Shown here: positions 1-11,493 of the stretch, in pieces
How the letters are laid out: every line of letters begins with the position of its first letter
Numbering within the stretch: position 1 is the stretch's first letter
Assembly: GCA_022393335.1 (NCBI GenBank)
Contig: JAJEKB010021216.1
Location: 707,891 to 771,890 of the forward strand
Source of the DNA: Macrotrachela quadricornifera
Taxonomy: Eukaryota; Rotifera; Eurotatoria; Philodinida; Philodinidae
Direction: 5' to 3'
Length of the DNA: 64,000 nucleotides
Program-made: the position numbers and the translations under genes
The notes under the pieces: model-generated
Databases searched by the model: none
Seen by the model: only the letters and a program-made list of their open reading frames with translations
What the model was told of the DNA's origin: nothing

Positions 1-1142
1 AAATTTTATTAAATAATAATGCTGATTATAAATTTGAAAATTTTCTTGGTTATTCACCATTTCGTTATGCACTTGGTTGTCTTTCATATTCTAATCCAAA
101 TGATGGAAATATATATATTGAACGTTTAAATATTGTTGAAATTTTACTTGAAAAATTTCAATTAAATCAAATTGAACTTAAACAAGCTATTATTGGTTAT
201 ATGCCAACAGTACCATATTTATTTCCATTATTTGATTTTATTTTTTATTCTCGAATTAAAAATCAATATTATTTAGAAGATATTGCATGGAATATATATG
301 AAGAAACAATATGGCCATGTGATATAACATATGGAAATTTACTTATAGCACAAAATATAATTATATTTAATCATAATATTGAACATATTATTTATTTTAT
401 CCAACGAATGTATATTGAGAATTATAAACAATTAATAAGTTTTTATTTACAAAGAATTATTAAAGATAAAGAATCAATAAATCGATTTATTTTATTACTT
501 TATTGTTCATTTATTGAAATGGGTGGAAATTAGTAAGAAAATAAAGATTTTGTTATTTTTTTTTTATATAAAAGTTTAATAAAAAAATATTTGAAATAAT
601 TAGCTTTGTTTATGAAATGTAAGTTAAAAATCTGAGATTTGTACATTAGCAATCGAGTATAAGGCTCGTCAAATTGGTTTGAATTCTACAGAGAGTTCAT
701 TATAAATTTTCAGTAATACTTTTAAATGAATTTAAAAAATCTAATATATGTATTTAGTTCATATATTGAAATGTTGAAATATTTACTTGAAAAACAACGA
801 ATTTATTTATTTAAACAACATCGAGAAATAATAAAAACAATATTAATATTATGTCAACAAGCACCAATTCGTCTTATAGGTTTATGTCGTCAAAAAATTC
901 GTCAATATATTAAATCATCAATTGATCGACGAATTTTATTTGGTTATATTTTATCAAAAAATCTTCAAGAATATTTAATTATTAATGAATTAACATCATT
1001 TATTATATCACCGACTACTAAACAATTATATTTATTAATTGAACAAACAATTTCTTCATTAAAAATATCAATAATTAATTCAAATTCAATTTTATCAAAT
1101 AAAAGTAATTCAATATCATCATTTAATGAACTCTGTTCGTAA
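1..1142 (+). CDS. ankyrin-repeat/SOCS-box-like protein, 3' part (2 exons)
   Basis: The gene is open at the left window edge. Exons are <1-532 and 758-1142, with a GT-AG intron at 533-757. The joined frame runs without a stop into TAA at 1140-1142. The first exon begins with an ankyrin-like segment (GYSPFRYALG, then IVEILLEKF). The second exon carries a SOCS-box-like stretch (APIRLIGLCRQKIRQYI, then a short linker and LQEYL), in the usual order P-L-x-x-LCR...L-P-x-L-x-x-YL. This order is that of ASB-type substrate receptors for Elongin B/C-Cullin5 ubiquitin ligases; ligase function is inferred from it. The middle 110 residues are not recognisable. The acceptor at 757 was chosen because nearer upstream acceptors run into stops. 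It is convergent with the FAM177-like gene, whose stop is 76 bp away. Confidence 0.6.
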
Positions 1143-1218
1143 GTTTTATTTTAATAATCGATTACAAAAAAAAAGAAATTTTTTTTTCTAAATAAAAACA
1201 TATGAAAAAAAAAACATT

Positions 1219-2291
1219 TTATTTATTGCCAGAAAATTCATTATTTATTTCAATTGTAGATATATTTACAGATTGAGGTGGAATAGTGACCTATTAGAAA
1301 TAAAAAAAGAAAAGCAAAGCAAAATGAAAATTTTTCTATAATAAAGCTTTTGTTTATTTTTCTGTGAAATTTAGCTTCCAATATCCAATATCATGCAAAG
1401 ATTAGATTTTAAGAAAGTGCAAAACGTTAGAAAAATATCAGATAACCCAACCTACTTATTTATCTCTAAAATATATGAATTTTTCGATATCTAGATCATT
1501 GAATTTTTTTTGTTTTTATAACTTACGATGGAATTAAGAACATGTTTAGTATGATCAATATCTTGAAATGCTGTTCGCCATGCTTCTCGTTCCTATTAAT
1601 TAAATAAAATATTATGAAAAAAAATATTCAGATTAAAAATAAATCTACCTCTTCATCCATACGTTCATATTCTTGTATTTCAGCATAATATTTTGGTTTT
1701 GTTATTCCAAAAAACCAAGCTAATTTTTCTCCAGCTGCATCACATACTTCATAACTTTTTTTTGCTGATCGTTTTACATAATACCACATCCATGGAAACC
1801 ATTGAAGTTGAGTCTAGTCAAAATAAATTCATTCATACTTATGAATGGATCTTCATAACTATCAAATCGTTTTTCAGTTGGGAGTATGGACATAATGTAT
1901 ATCCTAATGAGCTATGAGCATCCTGAAAAAGATTTGTTCTAGTTTTTAATAGAGAGTTGTGAACTTCGGAAAAATTAAGTTTTCAATTTTGATTCGAAAT
2001 TTTGCACATAGGCAGATTTCAATCAGAATAGTTTACTGTGAAAGTTTCTATCTTAAGATATGGCTATGGTAAAATCATGCTTTTACATTCCTTATACGTT
2101 TTTATTTTAGACAAGGAGTTATTATTAAAGAGAATCTTTCATGAGATTTCTAAACTCACTGGATCAATTTGTTCTTCAACAGTTGGTATTGGCTGTTGTT
2201 CTTCAAATTCACTATCATCGCTTTCACTATCATCATTATTTTTATCTAATGTTGATAATCGAATATCAACTATATTATTATTATTAGTCAT
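1219..2291 (-). CDS. FAM177-family protein (4 exons)
   Basis: Exons on the minus strand are 2291-2160, 1813-1649, 1592-1527 and 1290-1219. All introns are GT-AG and phase 0, and the sum is 435 nt (144 aa plus stop). Exon 1 gives an acidic, Ser-rich N-terminus (DDSESDDSEFEEQQ). Exon 2 carries the family signature: an aromatic stretch (WFPWMWYYVKRS), then DAAGEKLAWFFGITKPKYY and a coiled acidic tail. This matches the GEKLA-x-x-x-GI-T-x-PKY core of animal FAM177A/B proteins, whose biochemical role is poorly known. Exon boundaries fall exactly in frame, so the model is secure. The stop at 1219-1221 is 76 bp from the convergent gene on the plus strand. The start is 127 bp from the end of the FAM8A1-like gene, transcribed in the same direction. 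Confidence 0.8.
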
Positions 2292-2417
2292 CTTAAATAA
2301 TAAAAGTCAAATAAATTTATTGAGAAAATATGAAATAATTTTTCGCAATGTTTTCTTTTATTATTTAAAAAAAAAATTTCACCACTGTAATAGGAATAGA
2401 TAAACATTGATTTAAAT

Positions 2418-3492
2418 TTACTCTCTTGGTTCAAGTTCAACAACAACAGTATTAGCAGCCATATCATAACTTGTTTGTCGATTTTGTGATGTTAATAAAG
2501 CAACAACAACAGCTGGAAATAAAAATGTTGCCATAAGAGTTTTAAATGATGAACGAGTTAATGCTCTAACATTTAAAATAATAAATATGAATTTGTTTTT
2601 ATAAAAATAATTCTTACGCTCCACTATTAAGCATTGTACCAGGTTCAATAGTAACATCACCATTTTCTTGTATTTGAAGATGATCACATTTAAGTACACG
2701 TAAACGAAATAAACGTTTACCTGGTGTTGCACCATAACGTGCAAGACAAAAACTCTAAGAAAAAATATAATTTTACTATTAAAAAAAAAACAAAAAACTA
2801 ATATTAACTTCAAATGCAATGCTTGCTATTATATATCCAAGTTCAACACAAACAAGTTCAAGTGGAAATGATAATGTTTCTTCATAAAGTAAACTTGAAA
2901 CCATATAATTAATTGTAAGACGATTTGCATCAATTATATGCAAATAATTTGCAAGTATAAAGATAACTAAAATTCTTTCCAAAAAAAAAAAGAAATAAAT
3001 TAGAAATTAAAAATAAGATGTATATATGTACTTAAATGCATGCAAAAGAATAAAATCGATTGATTCAGCTAGAAAACGACGCCAAACTGGTGCAACTTTT
3101 AGACGTGCTAGAAAAAAATAAAAGAAAATTTTCTTTTTATTATTTATAAGAAATAAAACAAAAAAGAAAATTTCTTTTAACCATTTCGAATTTCTTCTAA
3201 AGGATCATAAGGTTGTGGACGAATTGTTCCTGCCGTTAATGCAAGAAGATTTGCATTTGTAAGAACAGGTATTTGTTGTACAAATGAATTTATCATCATC
3301 ATACTAAACAAAATAATATTTCAAATTATCATTTTAAATATATGTATATAATTATATTTACTTATAATAATTAACACAACTAGTATTCCATACATAATAT
3401 GCTTCTTGCCATTTTGCTATCATTTTAGAATATTCATCAACTGTCATCTCGCGTGGTTTGTTCTCGACAGATGCTCTTGAATCAATACTCAT
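2418..3492 (-). CDS. FAM8A1-like RDD-domain membrane protein (6 exons)
   Basis: Exons are 3492-3362, 3303-3182, 3107-3032, 2974-2809, 2754-2618 and 2565-2418, all with GT-AG introns and matching phases. The sum is 780 nt (259 aa). The N-terminal half is soluble and includes EYSKMIAKWQEAYYVW. The RDD domain starts at VAPVWRRFLAESIDFILL (first helix), continues through a second hydrophobic segment, and has the typical loop ARYGATPGKRLFRLRVL. It ends with a hydrophobic helix followed by NRQTSYDMAANTVVVE. This order is that of FAM8A1, a cofactor of the Hrd1 ER-associated degradation complex; the role is inferred by family. The acceptor at 2975-2976 was preferred to one 8 nt downstream because only it keeps the RDD frame. 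Intron sizes are 42 to 78 bp. Confidence 0.8.
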
Positions 3493-4296
3493 GTTTTCGT
3501 TGTGATACAAATCGATATTGATTTTTAATACATAATGTACGTAAAAAAATGTGTTCTTATGGTCTTTACTATCAATGGATTCTTTGTTGTACAATGAGAT
3601 TATTAGAAATATGTGAGACATACAATAGGGACATCTGTCGCTGATCAATCATGTTAATAATAGTCACAGCGAATGGCAAATCTCTAATATTAAAACAAGC
3701 TAAACAAATCATGCAAATTTTGTATACATATTTTGTTTAATACTTGCTGGTGAAATTAATTGGCTGATACTCTCTGAAGAATAGTTTGTTTTGATAGAGT
3801 CAACATTTTGATATCCAATGAAATGAGAATATTGAAGAATTTTGCCATTTTTGTTGTCATTATATATGATATCAAAGTGAACATTAAAGTTAATCGTTAC
3901 AATAAATATAGAGATAAACATATCAAAAACGCTGTATATAATTAAATTGAGAGTCAAAGGTATTTGAAATTGATGTGTAATTGCAATAAAATTATTTCAT
4001 CATATATATAGCTGTAGTCAAAAAAAACTTGCATACCTTTTCCTATGCATGCTATTTTAAATACATGCCCTATTCGAATTGTTTTACATTCTAGTTAATA
4101 GTCTACAAAGAGTACGAGTTGTTGATTGACATAACTGATACTTTTTTAGTCATTTTTCTCATTAGAGGTACCTTGATTGATAAAATTTTTCAAGCATATT
4201 GACTACACAAAGATTATGAGAACTGTATCGCAGTGTGTAACAGACGATACAACTTTATTTGCGAGATGATTCCAACCAGAAATATTTTAATGAAGA
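3493..4296 (+). other. intergenic, nothing recognised
   Basis: AT-rich spacer between the FAM8A1-like start and the stop of the ART-TPR gene. Short open stretches here have no coding character. No repeat or RNA gene was recognised. Confidence 0.5.
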
Positions 4297-6427
4297 TCAA
4301 GTAGAATGAAGTATTTTTTGATGTATTTCAAGTCGTTCAACTAATTGAATTGATTGTTTCAATCCACTATGATAGTATGGTAGTTTGATCGATCGAATAT
4401 ATAATGATCTTCTAGCATACTCAAGAGCAAACTCATATTCATCACGTTCTTCGTGTATTAAACTTAACTGATAACATGTAGAAGCTACATCTGGATGATC
4501 TTTGAGCAGTAGTAAATCGCATTTGCATAATGCTTCTTTAAAATGTTCATAAGCTTTTTCATTGTCACCTAGAGCGCGATATACCAAGCCGAGAGTATAC
4601 AAAGTTTGTATGTGTCCCTGATGATGCATTGACGTTTGAGTTTGAAAAAAATCACCAGCTTTGTGAAGTGTAGTAAGTGCAAGTTCGAATTCTTTTGCAG
4701 TAAAATAAGCGTAACCCAGACGATTTAGATTAAAAGGTATTACAATATGATTGTCTGGTAAATGATTATGCTGTAAAGCTATAGTTTGTTTCAATTGCCT
4801 TATTGCTCGCGTCGAATCGCCGAGGCTTGCATAGGTACGGCCTACAGCTCCCAATACGCGACAATACTTGCATATCCTCTGAGGCAACAACTGCCGGAGT
4901 AATAGTTGTGCGCATCGAAAATAGCCCAGGGCTTTTTCATCTTTCTCAAGGAAACGATAAATGCGTCCAAGATTATAGTAAATATCGGGTCGATTGATAT
5001 GTGTTATAGGTAGAGTTCGAAGTAAACGATGAAAATATTCTAGTGAGTAAATGTAATCACTCTGAATAGAGACTAAAGCAGTACCAAATAATAATATCGG
5101 ACTAGTTTCTTGAAGTTTTTGATGTATATATTGTTCAAGCATACATCTTTTCTGTGTTATATCGGAAAGCGAATTCATCTGAACGAACCATAGATATTTT
5201 TGTGAATCATAAACAATAGAATTGATAATGAATGTAGAACCTAACATAAAAATCATTTCATTTTCATTCGGTAATTCACTCTGAGTGCTCACATTTGCTA
5301 CTATTGTGTCTGGAAAATTTACTAGGTTAACATCGATTTCAAATAATACATATTGTTGTTTTTCGTGTCGACCATTACTAGGTGTTCTTCCAGTTGATGG
5401 CTCGATACTGATAAACATTTCTGCTATACTCCGATCACGTGAACATGAGAGAAAACTGTTGGATGCAACGAAAGAACCAATTTGAAAACTTTCTAGTTCG
5501 TTTCGATGAAGTTTTGCTCCACGATACAGTCGAAATGATGTATTAGTGTATGTAGTTGAAGCTTCTTCTAACCGATTACATAAATCCTTAATAAAATAAC
5601 GAAATGTATACAGAGCTAGCATATCGTCACTCCGAAGTGCTTTATTAACAAGATAAAACAGGAAACCAGGTTTAGTATACCAACAAATAGCATCATTCGC
5701 TTTATATGTACGTTCAAATTCATCAATTTGCAACAATTGAGTAGCATTATTTTGATAGTAAGCACGACATTCAGCAAGCATCTGTTGTTTGGCATCGAAT
5801 GAGTCACATGGCATTTTTATTATCAAGACTAAAAGTTACATTTCTAATATCTTAATCGTATAGAAAAAATGACTAACTTTTGAATATATGACTCCATATG
5901 AATGAGGCCATCTCTTCTTGAATAGATTTCATTGCTCTTTCCTTTCGTTTGAATGTAGTAAATAATCCACCTTCGAAATTTTCTTTCTGAATATCATCAA
6001 TAAATGATTCAAGATGATCAAACATCGATATTTTGTCCGGAAAGACAATGAAATCACCAACAATTGACGAAAAACAATTACTACTGTTTCTTTCAGAAGA
6101 AACAATATAAATTGTTTGAACTATTCGATATTGCTGAAAACGATAAATTATTTTGTGCATCACTTCGATTGGATACGATATAATAGCAACGATTACATAC
6201 TCACGTGATCGTACCTGTTTTAAATATTTAATGCATTTGGTTATACTTGAATAAAAAACGATAGAACAAGTATTGTTCTGTAAAAGAGTTTGTAATCGAA
6301 CATTATTGTCAGTGGAGGAAAAGCATTCAGTATTCTCGAGCCATACAAGAGTAGTACCAGATCGTACTGTTGGCAAGTGCCGAACTGGAATATTACGTCT
6401 AAATTTTAATACTTCAGAATTATTCAT
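4297..6427 (-). CDS. mono-ADP-ribosyltransferase with TPR repeats (2 exons)
   Basis: Exons are 6427-5878 and 5828-4297, with a 49-bp GT-AG intron (5877-5829) that joins the frames to give about 693 aa. Three parts are visible. Residues 1-183 form an alpha/beta N-terminal region (LVWLENTECF, later VIVAIISYPIEV) that is common in bdelloid proteins but not characterised. An arginine-specific ART domain follows: Arg286 in FRLYRGAKL, the S-F-L-S motif at 308-311, and the E-x-E pair Glu372/Glu374 in PNENEMIF. From about 419 to 690 there are five or six TPR units of kinesin-light-chain type (YNLGRIYRFLEKDEKALGYF, LYTLGLVYRALGDNEKAYEH). The R-S-ExE set is complete, so transfer of ADP-ribose from NAD+ to arginine is plausible. 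The TPRs would bind a protein partner that is unknown. No signal peptide is seen. Confidence 0.82.
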
Positions 6428-7074
6428 GTTAAATAAATTAAACGGTTAGTTATTTTATCAAATAATTGAAGCCAGCTAATCAATCGTTAGCCAAAAGATG
6501 TTGAAGTTTTGTCTAGAAAAAATAAAATATGAATCAGCATCAATAAACGTCGACTAATTTAATTTTTTACTACTACTTAAATGTTATTCAAGAATCTGTG
6601 ATTAATACGTAAATATTCAGACTATTTAATGAGCATCAATGAAAAAAAAAATTTCTTTTCTTCTGTAAATAAAGCCCGAGTAGTGAAAATGTTTTTTTTT
6701 CGATGTGTATTATATCATAACATACGAAAAACTTCATGTAATAGAAAAGCAAGTAGTATTACTCGTCATTTCATTTATTTTTATGCCTTTGATAAAAATT
6801 GTAAGTGAGATGGAAAGTATTAGACGTAATACACCTTTACGAATGTGAAAGAAAAAATTGTAAGATCATAACAAGTTGAAAATATATTTATTACATATCC
6901 CTGGAACGCGAAAGTTAAACATTATATTTGACTTCATTTTACACTCGAAAATAATCCATTGGGGAAAGTAATTATGTTATTCGATAGTGCTTGAGATTCT
7001 CTATCATTCTATATATGTATGCATTTGAGCAAAAATCTTTCCCTCTTCCTCCTATTTTTCTGTCCTGTAATATT
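6428..7074 (+). other. intergenic, nothing recognised
   Basis: AT-rich spacer between the ART-TPR gene and the Tc1 relic. No gene, RNA or repeat was recognised. Confidence 0.45.
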
Positions 7075-7991
7075 TTATATTAAATTTATTATCAAATAGA
7101 AACATCGTTTTAAGAGTTTTATGTTAGTGTGATGCATAACCACCATTTGCTCTAATTAATCACTGTATGCACTTTTCCATACTGTTATTATTTCTTGTTC
7201 AAATTCACGAATTGTTCGAATTGGTTATTTTTTTAAACTTATTATATTCTTCATAATCGCTCGGTTGTTTTCAGTTGGATCCTGATCTAGTGATGCAGGA
7301 GGCCATTGCAGAACTTGAATTTGATTATCATACGTCTATTCGAACTCTTCTTCTAGAAACGGGCTTGTAAGACCTTCGGGAAATTATTCTTCAGCAGTAG
7401 GCAGAAGATCGGTTCCGTACAAATCGCACATTAAATAACATGTGTGAAGTTTGGATCAAAGACAATAAGTCGACTGGAACCGTTTCTTGAAAAGCAGCCT
7501 TATACGTGTAACTTGAGAGCATGCTTAATTATACGTTCGACCTTAATAATAGCTGGAAACCATCAAACTTTTCTCATCGGTAAAAATCACATTGTCCCAG
7601 TTGTAATTCTTATGCTGTTATATTCACAGGAGCCGCTTCTTAGCACGAACTTTCTTGAATAGTGGTTTTTTTCAAAAATGAATCATAACTTCCACCACTC
7701 TCGTATAAATGGCCTCTAGTAGTATATGCATTAACATTGACACCCTCCTACTTTAAAGTGTTAGAGATTTCGTTTGACGTAACATTCTGCACATGTTTGA
7801 CAATTTTAACAATTTTTGAATGAATTTTATTCGATGTAACACGCAGTCGAACGGCTCGTGGTAAATCAGACAGATCTTCATTCTTTTGCCATCGACCAGA
7901 CCAATAGCGTACAGTCTTTTAACATTTGAAAATCCATTGGATGAGGTTTAAGAAACATAATTTTATGAAGTTGTGATAAAGAAAGTGACAT
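7075..7991 (-). pseudogene. Tc1/mariner transposase relic
   Basis: Read on the minus strand from an ATG at 7991, fragments of a Tc1-type transposase appear in the right order. There is an N-terminal helix-turn-helix region (KTVRYWSGRW, then LPRAVRLRV). The first catalytic Asp lies in NWDNVIFTDEKSF (near 7595). The second lies in QWPPASLDQDPTEN (near 7280-7310), followed by AIMKNIISLKK. The frame is broken by several stops and at least three frameshifts, so it cannot make an active enzyme. The length (about 900 bp) fits a single-ORF Tc1 element. Terminal inverted repeats were not identified by eye. The family call rests on the WPPxSxDxxPxEN and FTDEK motifs. Confidence 0.75.
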
Positions 7992-8370
7992 GATTTTAAT
8001 TTGCAAAAGAATGAGAGAGAAAATAATAATATTCTAATATTCGATCATATTTTACAGATCAGTGTTTCTTTCATCTAATTTCAATCAGTTAATAAGACGA
8101 AAGAGAAGAAAACGACTTTTATAAGGAATATACCACTACTTGGATAATAAATTCTATGCGAAATATGGTTGTATAAAAGTTAGAAGAAGGTAAACGAAAG
8201 GGGTAAGACGTTTACATAGGAATGTATATATATATCAACGAAGAAAAAGGTCGTCAGTGAATAAAATAAATTAAGCGACGTGATAGATTCCTTCCGACTG
8301 AAGGCCCTCTCCCACTCTAAAACATCAGTTTTCGTCAAATTTTATGCTTTCGTAATTTGTATTGCGTTAG
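7992..8370 (+). other. spacer between two transposon relics
   Basis: No gene seen. It may contain the unrecognised right end of the Tc1 element. Confidence 0.4.
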
Positions 8371-9175
8371 CCCTTTTAGGACGGGGTAATTTTTCGGGAA
8401 ATATATAGCGATTACACTTTCCTAAAGCTTAATAATCATATCTTTTATGTAAATTCCTTAGAATTCTTTCAGCGTACGATAATCATAGAAACACTTCGTA
8501 ATACATAACACAACATTACAGTTTGCACATTCATATCTAGTGTCCGATTTTTTCTTTGGCCACTTGACAGTCGTGAAGCATACAACACATCGTCGTCTTC
8601 CATCGCTAATCAATGATGGAAAGTCGCGAACCGCCATTCTTAGTGGATTGTTTACACAAGACCGGATACCTCTTGTGCCTGGTTGACTTCCATATTTGGC
8701 GAAGATTTTTTGTATTACGCGTAGACGAAAATCAGTCAATTCGATGTTCACTGTCAAAACCATTGTTAGAATTTTTGTCATTTTCGATATCCAGATTGTA
8801 GAGAATTTCATCAACTTTCATGCTTTCGTTAACTCTGGCGAAAACTATAATTTCCGGGACGAAACGGATGTAATTTAAAAGTATGTATAAGTGATACTAC
8901 ACGAACATTGATATCAGCTATGCGTGCTACGAATGTCTTTTATTATTAACTGGCTTAAATAAGCATGTAACAACAAAACATCATAGACATGTGACAGTGA
9001 AAGAGAAAAAATCAGTATGGTATATTGCCTTTGATTGTCGTGTAAAGTGTAAAGAACAAAATAATGAATCACACTCTGACTACACGCAGTTATTTTTACT
9101 CTTCAATGCATACTATGCACACTTATTTCAAGAAAATGTCCGTGACGTATATATGCGTCTCCCGTCTCGAAAGGG
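8371..9175 (-). mobile_element. internally deleted piggyBac-type element
   Basis: An 805-bp element. The left end reads CCCTTTTAGGACGGG, preceded by TTAG (probably mutated TTAA). The right end, reverse complemented, reads CCCTTTCGAGACGGG and is followed by TTAA at 9176-9179. The ends match at 12 of 15 positions. TTAA target duplication and CCC-starting ends are piggyBac hallmarks. On the minus strand the interior fuses a transposase N-terminus (start near 8818, an acidic Asp/Asn/Ser-rich opening) to a C-terminal cysteine-rich zinc-binding tail. The tail has RRRCVVC, then YECANCNVVLC and a final CF, and ends at 8458. The catalytic core is missing, so this is a deletion derivative that could only have moved with help from a full copy. 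Confidence 0.75.
8458..8814 (-). pseudogene. piggyBac transposase remnant with C-terminal Cys-rich tail
   Basis: A 118-codon open frame inside the deleted element. The last 45 residues are the piggyBac-type cysteine-rich domain (C-x2-C ... C-x2-C ... C-x4-C spacing). The upstream residues come from a different frame of the transposase N-terminus, so the open frame is partly accidental. No DDD catalytic residues remain. The same tail occurs in the relic ending at 42548, with similar spacing, showing both belong to the same group. Confidence 0.6.
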
Positions 9176-9180
9176 TTAAA

Positions 9181-9300
9181 TAATCCTCAAAAACCTTCAA
9201 ATACTATCCTTAGATAATCCTCACAAAATCTCCAGATAACATCCTCAGATAGCCTTCAAAAACCTGCAAGTGCCTTCCTGCAGAAGTTCTCAAATACTTA
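9181..9300 (+). repeat. degenerate ~34-bp tandem repeat
   Basis: About three imperfect copies of a unit starting CCTCAAAAACCTTCAAAT or CCTTCAAAAACCTGCAAG, directly outside the right TTAA of the piggyBac remnant. A related motif (AATCCTCAAAAACC) recurs near 45510-45525. Its function is unknown. Confidence 0.4.
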
Positions 9301-11493
9301 CAGGTAAGATATTCGTGTAATTCAGGAAATTATGAAGAACACAAAGTGAAATTTCTCCAAAGTGTCAGGAAAATATGTCTATCGCTTCTTTGCACTATAT
9401 TGAAAAAAATGGGTAAAGCATGGATTATACACTCTAGTTTGACTCACGCGAATTTTGATTCACTTCAGACGACCCATATTAATAATATTTGTCATATTAG
9501 CTTTTGTATGTTTTTTTCTTTGATTATAAAACAATTCAAAAGTTTTCGTTTTTTTCGATGTAATAAATATCTATTTAATAATATGAGAAATTGAATAGAA
9601 TTTGTCATCGTATATTTATTATAATCCTAAATCATTTTGCATCTTTCTCATTTAATTAATAAATGTATTAGATGTTTGAGAAAAATATATAACTCGCAGA
9701 AGATTTTAATGATTGAACAAAATAATATGAAAGATAATTTATGAGAAAATTCTTGAGTTGAATATGATTTTTTTAAAAATTTTTCCGTAGTATCAAACTT
9801 GAAAGTTAAATTCAAGTTTTCAACCATCCAAGTATTTCAGTTATTTCAAATATTCAAGTATTCAGCTATTTCAAATATTTGAGGACTCAACTATTCTCCT
9901 CACCCCGTCCTGTAGCGTTCTACCTCCTATCCACCCCTAGGATTATGCTCTCACTTTCAACTATTCAGTTATTGAATATTTGAATACTTGAATTCAAGTT
10001 TCAAGTATTACATATACAATTAGAAAAAAATAAAATTTAAAAATTTTTATTTTTTAATGTAGCCTCATTAATTAAAATTTTTGAAAATAAATTTTAAAAA
10101 ACTTAATCACTTTTTCTAAACTTTGCGACTTTATAATTACGCAAAATTTGAATATAATCTTAAAGAACTTTGAAATTTTGTCTAGGTGTATTTACAAATT
10201 GGTATTACAAGCTTGTGATTTTATCATATTAATGAAGAAATGTTGAACGATGCTAAGGTATATGATGTGTAAAAAAGAAAGAAATATGTTTATACTAGTA
10301 CAGCTAACATTTTTTCTTTGCGACAGGGACACATAAAAAGGAAGAAAAACTTATTATCTAACAGTTGGTGATAAAAGAAATTCACATTATAATATATTAA
10401 TTTCTCACAAAATTTTGACATTAGTCTATTCATCAGACTTCTTGAGTATTAATGTTGTATAAATTATAGATTATACAATTCTATACTTTCAGTATATTCG
10501 ATAATACAAATGATATTATTCAACATTTCATTTTAGTTATATAATTTTTTCAGTCAAATTAATTATTCGTATATGGTTATTCTCAATGAGGAGTTGAGAT
10601 CAGTTCTTTAAGGAAAAAGAACACATCAGTTTTTTTCCATAATTATTTTACATATATTGTAAGATGATTCGGAGACTTTTGATTCAGATACAGATTGTCA
10701 TTTCTGTAAGAACAAGGCTTTTAAAAAAAGTTTTTAATAAAATATTTAAAAATTAAAGCTCTGTAGATCATGAAAGTGTCATCAAAAGCAATGATTAGTT
10801 TTGTATATATGGTTAAGATCCTGTAGAAATTACTCATTATTATGCGTAGAATAAAAAAAAAACTTCGTCTTATTTTCATATACTTTTAAAAACATAAATC
10901 GTTGAAGGATTTATGAAAAGTTCTATATAGAGTAAATATTTATTATTTTACCTATTTTTATTTACAGTAAAGGAATATATGACATATCCACCTCTAACAT
11001 GAAATGTAGCGCCTTCCGCATCTGTCATCTCCCTGGTTTCCAGAATATGTGATAGCTCTCATACGTATGATTTTATACAAACTATCCTTGTAACCATATT
11101 CTTTCTGTATCACAAAATCTAAAAGTGATTTGATATAATAAATGAGCGCTTTTGTAAAGTATCATACGTATTAAATAGTATAATCTTGATAAAATGAAAT
11201 GTTTTTCATTTAGTCTATAGAAATAACAATATTAATAATTTATAGATAACATTTCATTGATTGGAATAAAAAAATTGATTATATTTCTTGATTGATATTT
11301 TATTGATTGAAAATTGAAGCAATATGTATATGATGCAAGTAAATAGATTAAGCATAGCGATACTAAAAATTATATAATAGTATATTGAAGTTTACTAGTA
11401 CATTACAACATAAAACAGAGTTTGAAAAACTTATTAGATAAATAGAAAGAGCAAATAATAGAAAAGATATAGACAATACAAGTTAATTTACCT
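9301..11493 (+). other. long intergenic region, no gene recognised
   Basis: About 2.2 kb of AT-rich DNA. 9830-10015 contains repeated TTCAAGTATT/AATACTTGAA-type words around a short GC-rich patch. 10990-11110 has a short minus-strand open stretch (ILETREMTDAEGATF) that could be an exon relic but could not be extended. Nothing else is supported. Confidence 0.4.

Noticed and set aside
8991..9179. 62-codon plus-strand ORF in the deleted piggyBac element
   Set aside because: It lies in the element's subterminal DNA, opposite to the transposase strand, and has no protein-like features.
9830..10015. Inverted-looking TTCAAGTATT/AATACTTGAA words
   Set aside because: Low-complexity AT words match on both strands without a consistent arm alignment; no convincing element boundary.
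10990..11110. Minus-strand open stretch ILETREMTDAEGATF
   Set aside because: It looks protein-like for about 35 residues but has no start, no splice-linked partner and no recognised family, so it is kept only as a note.
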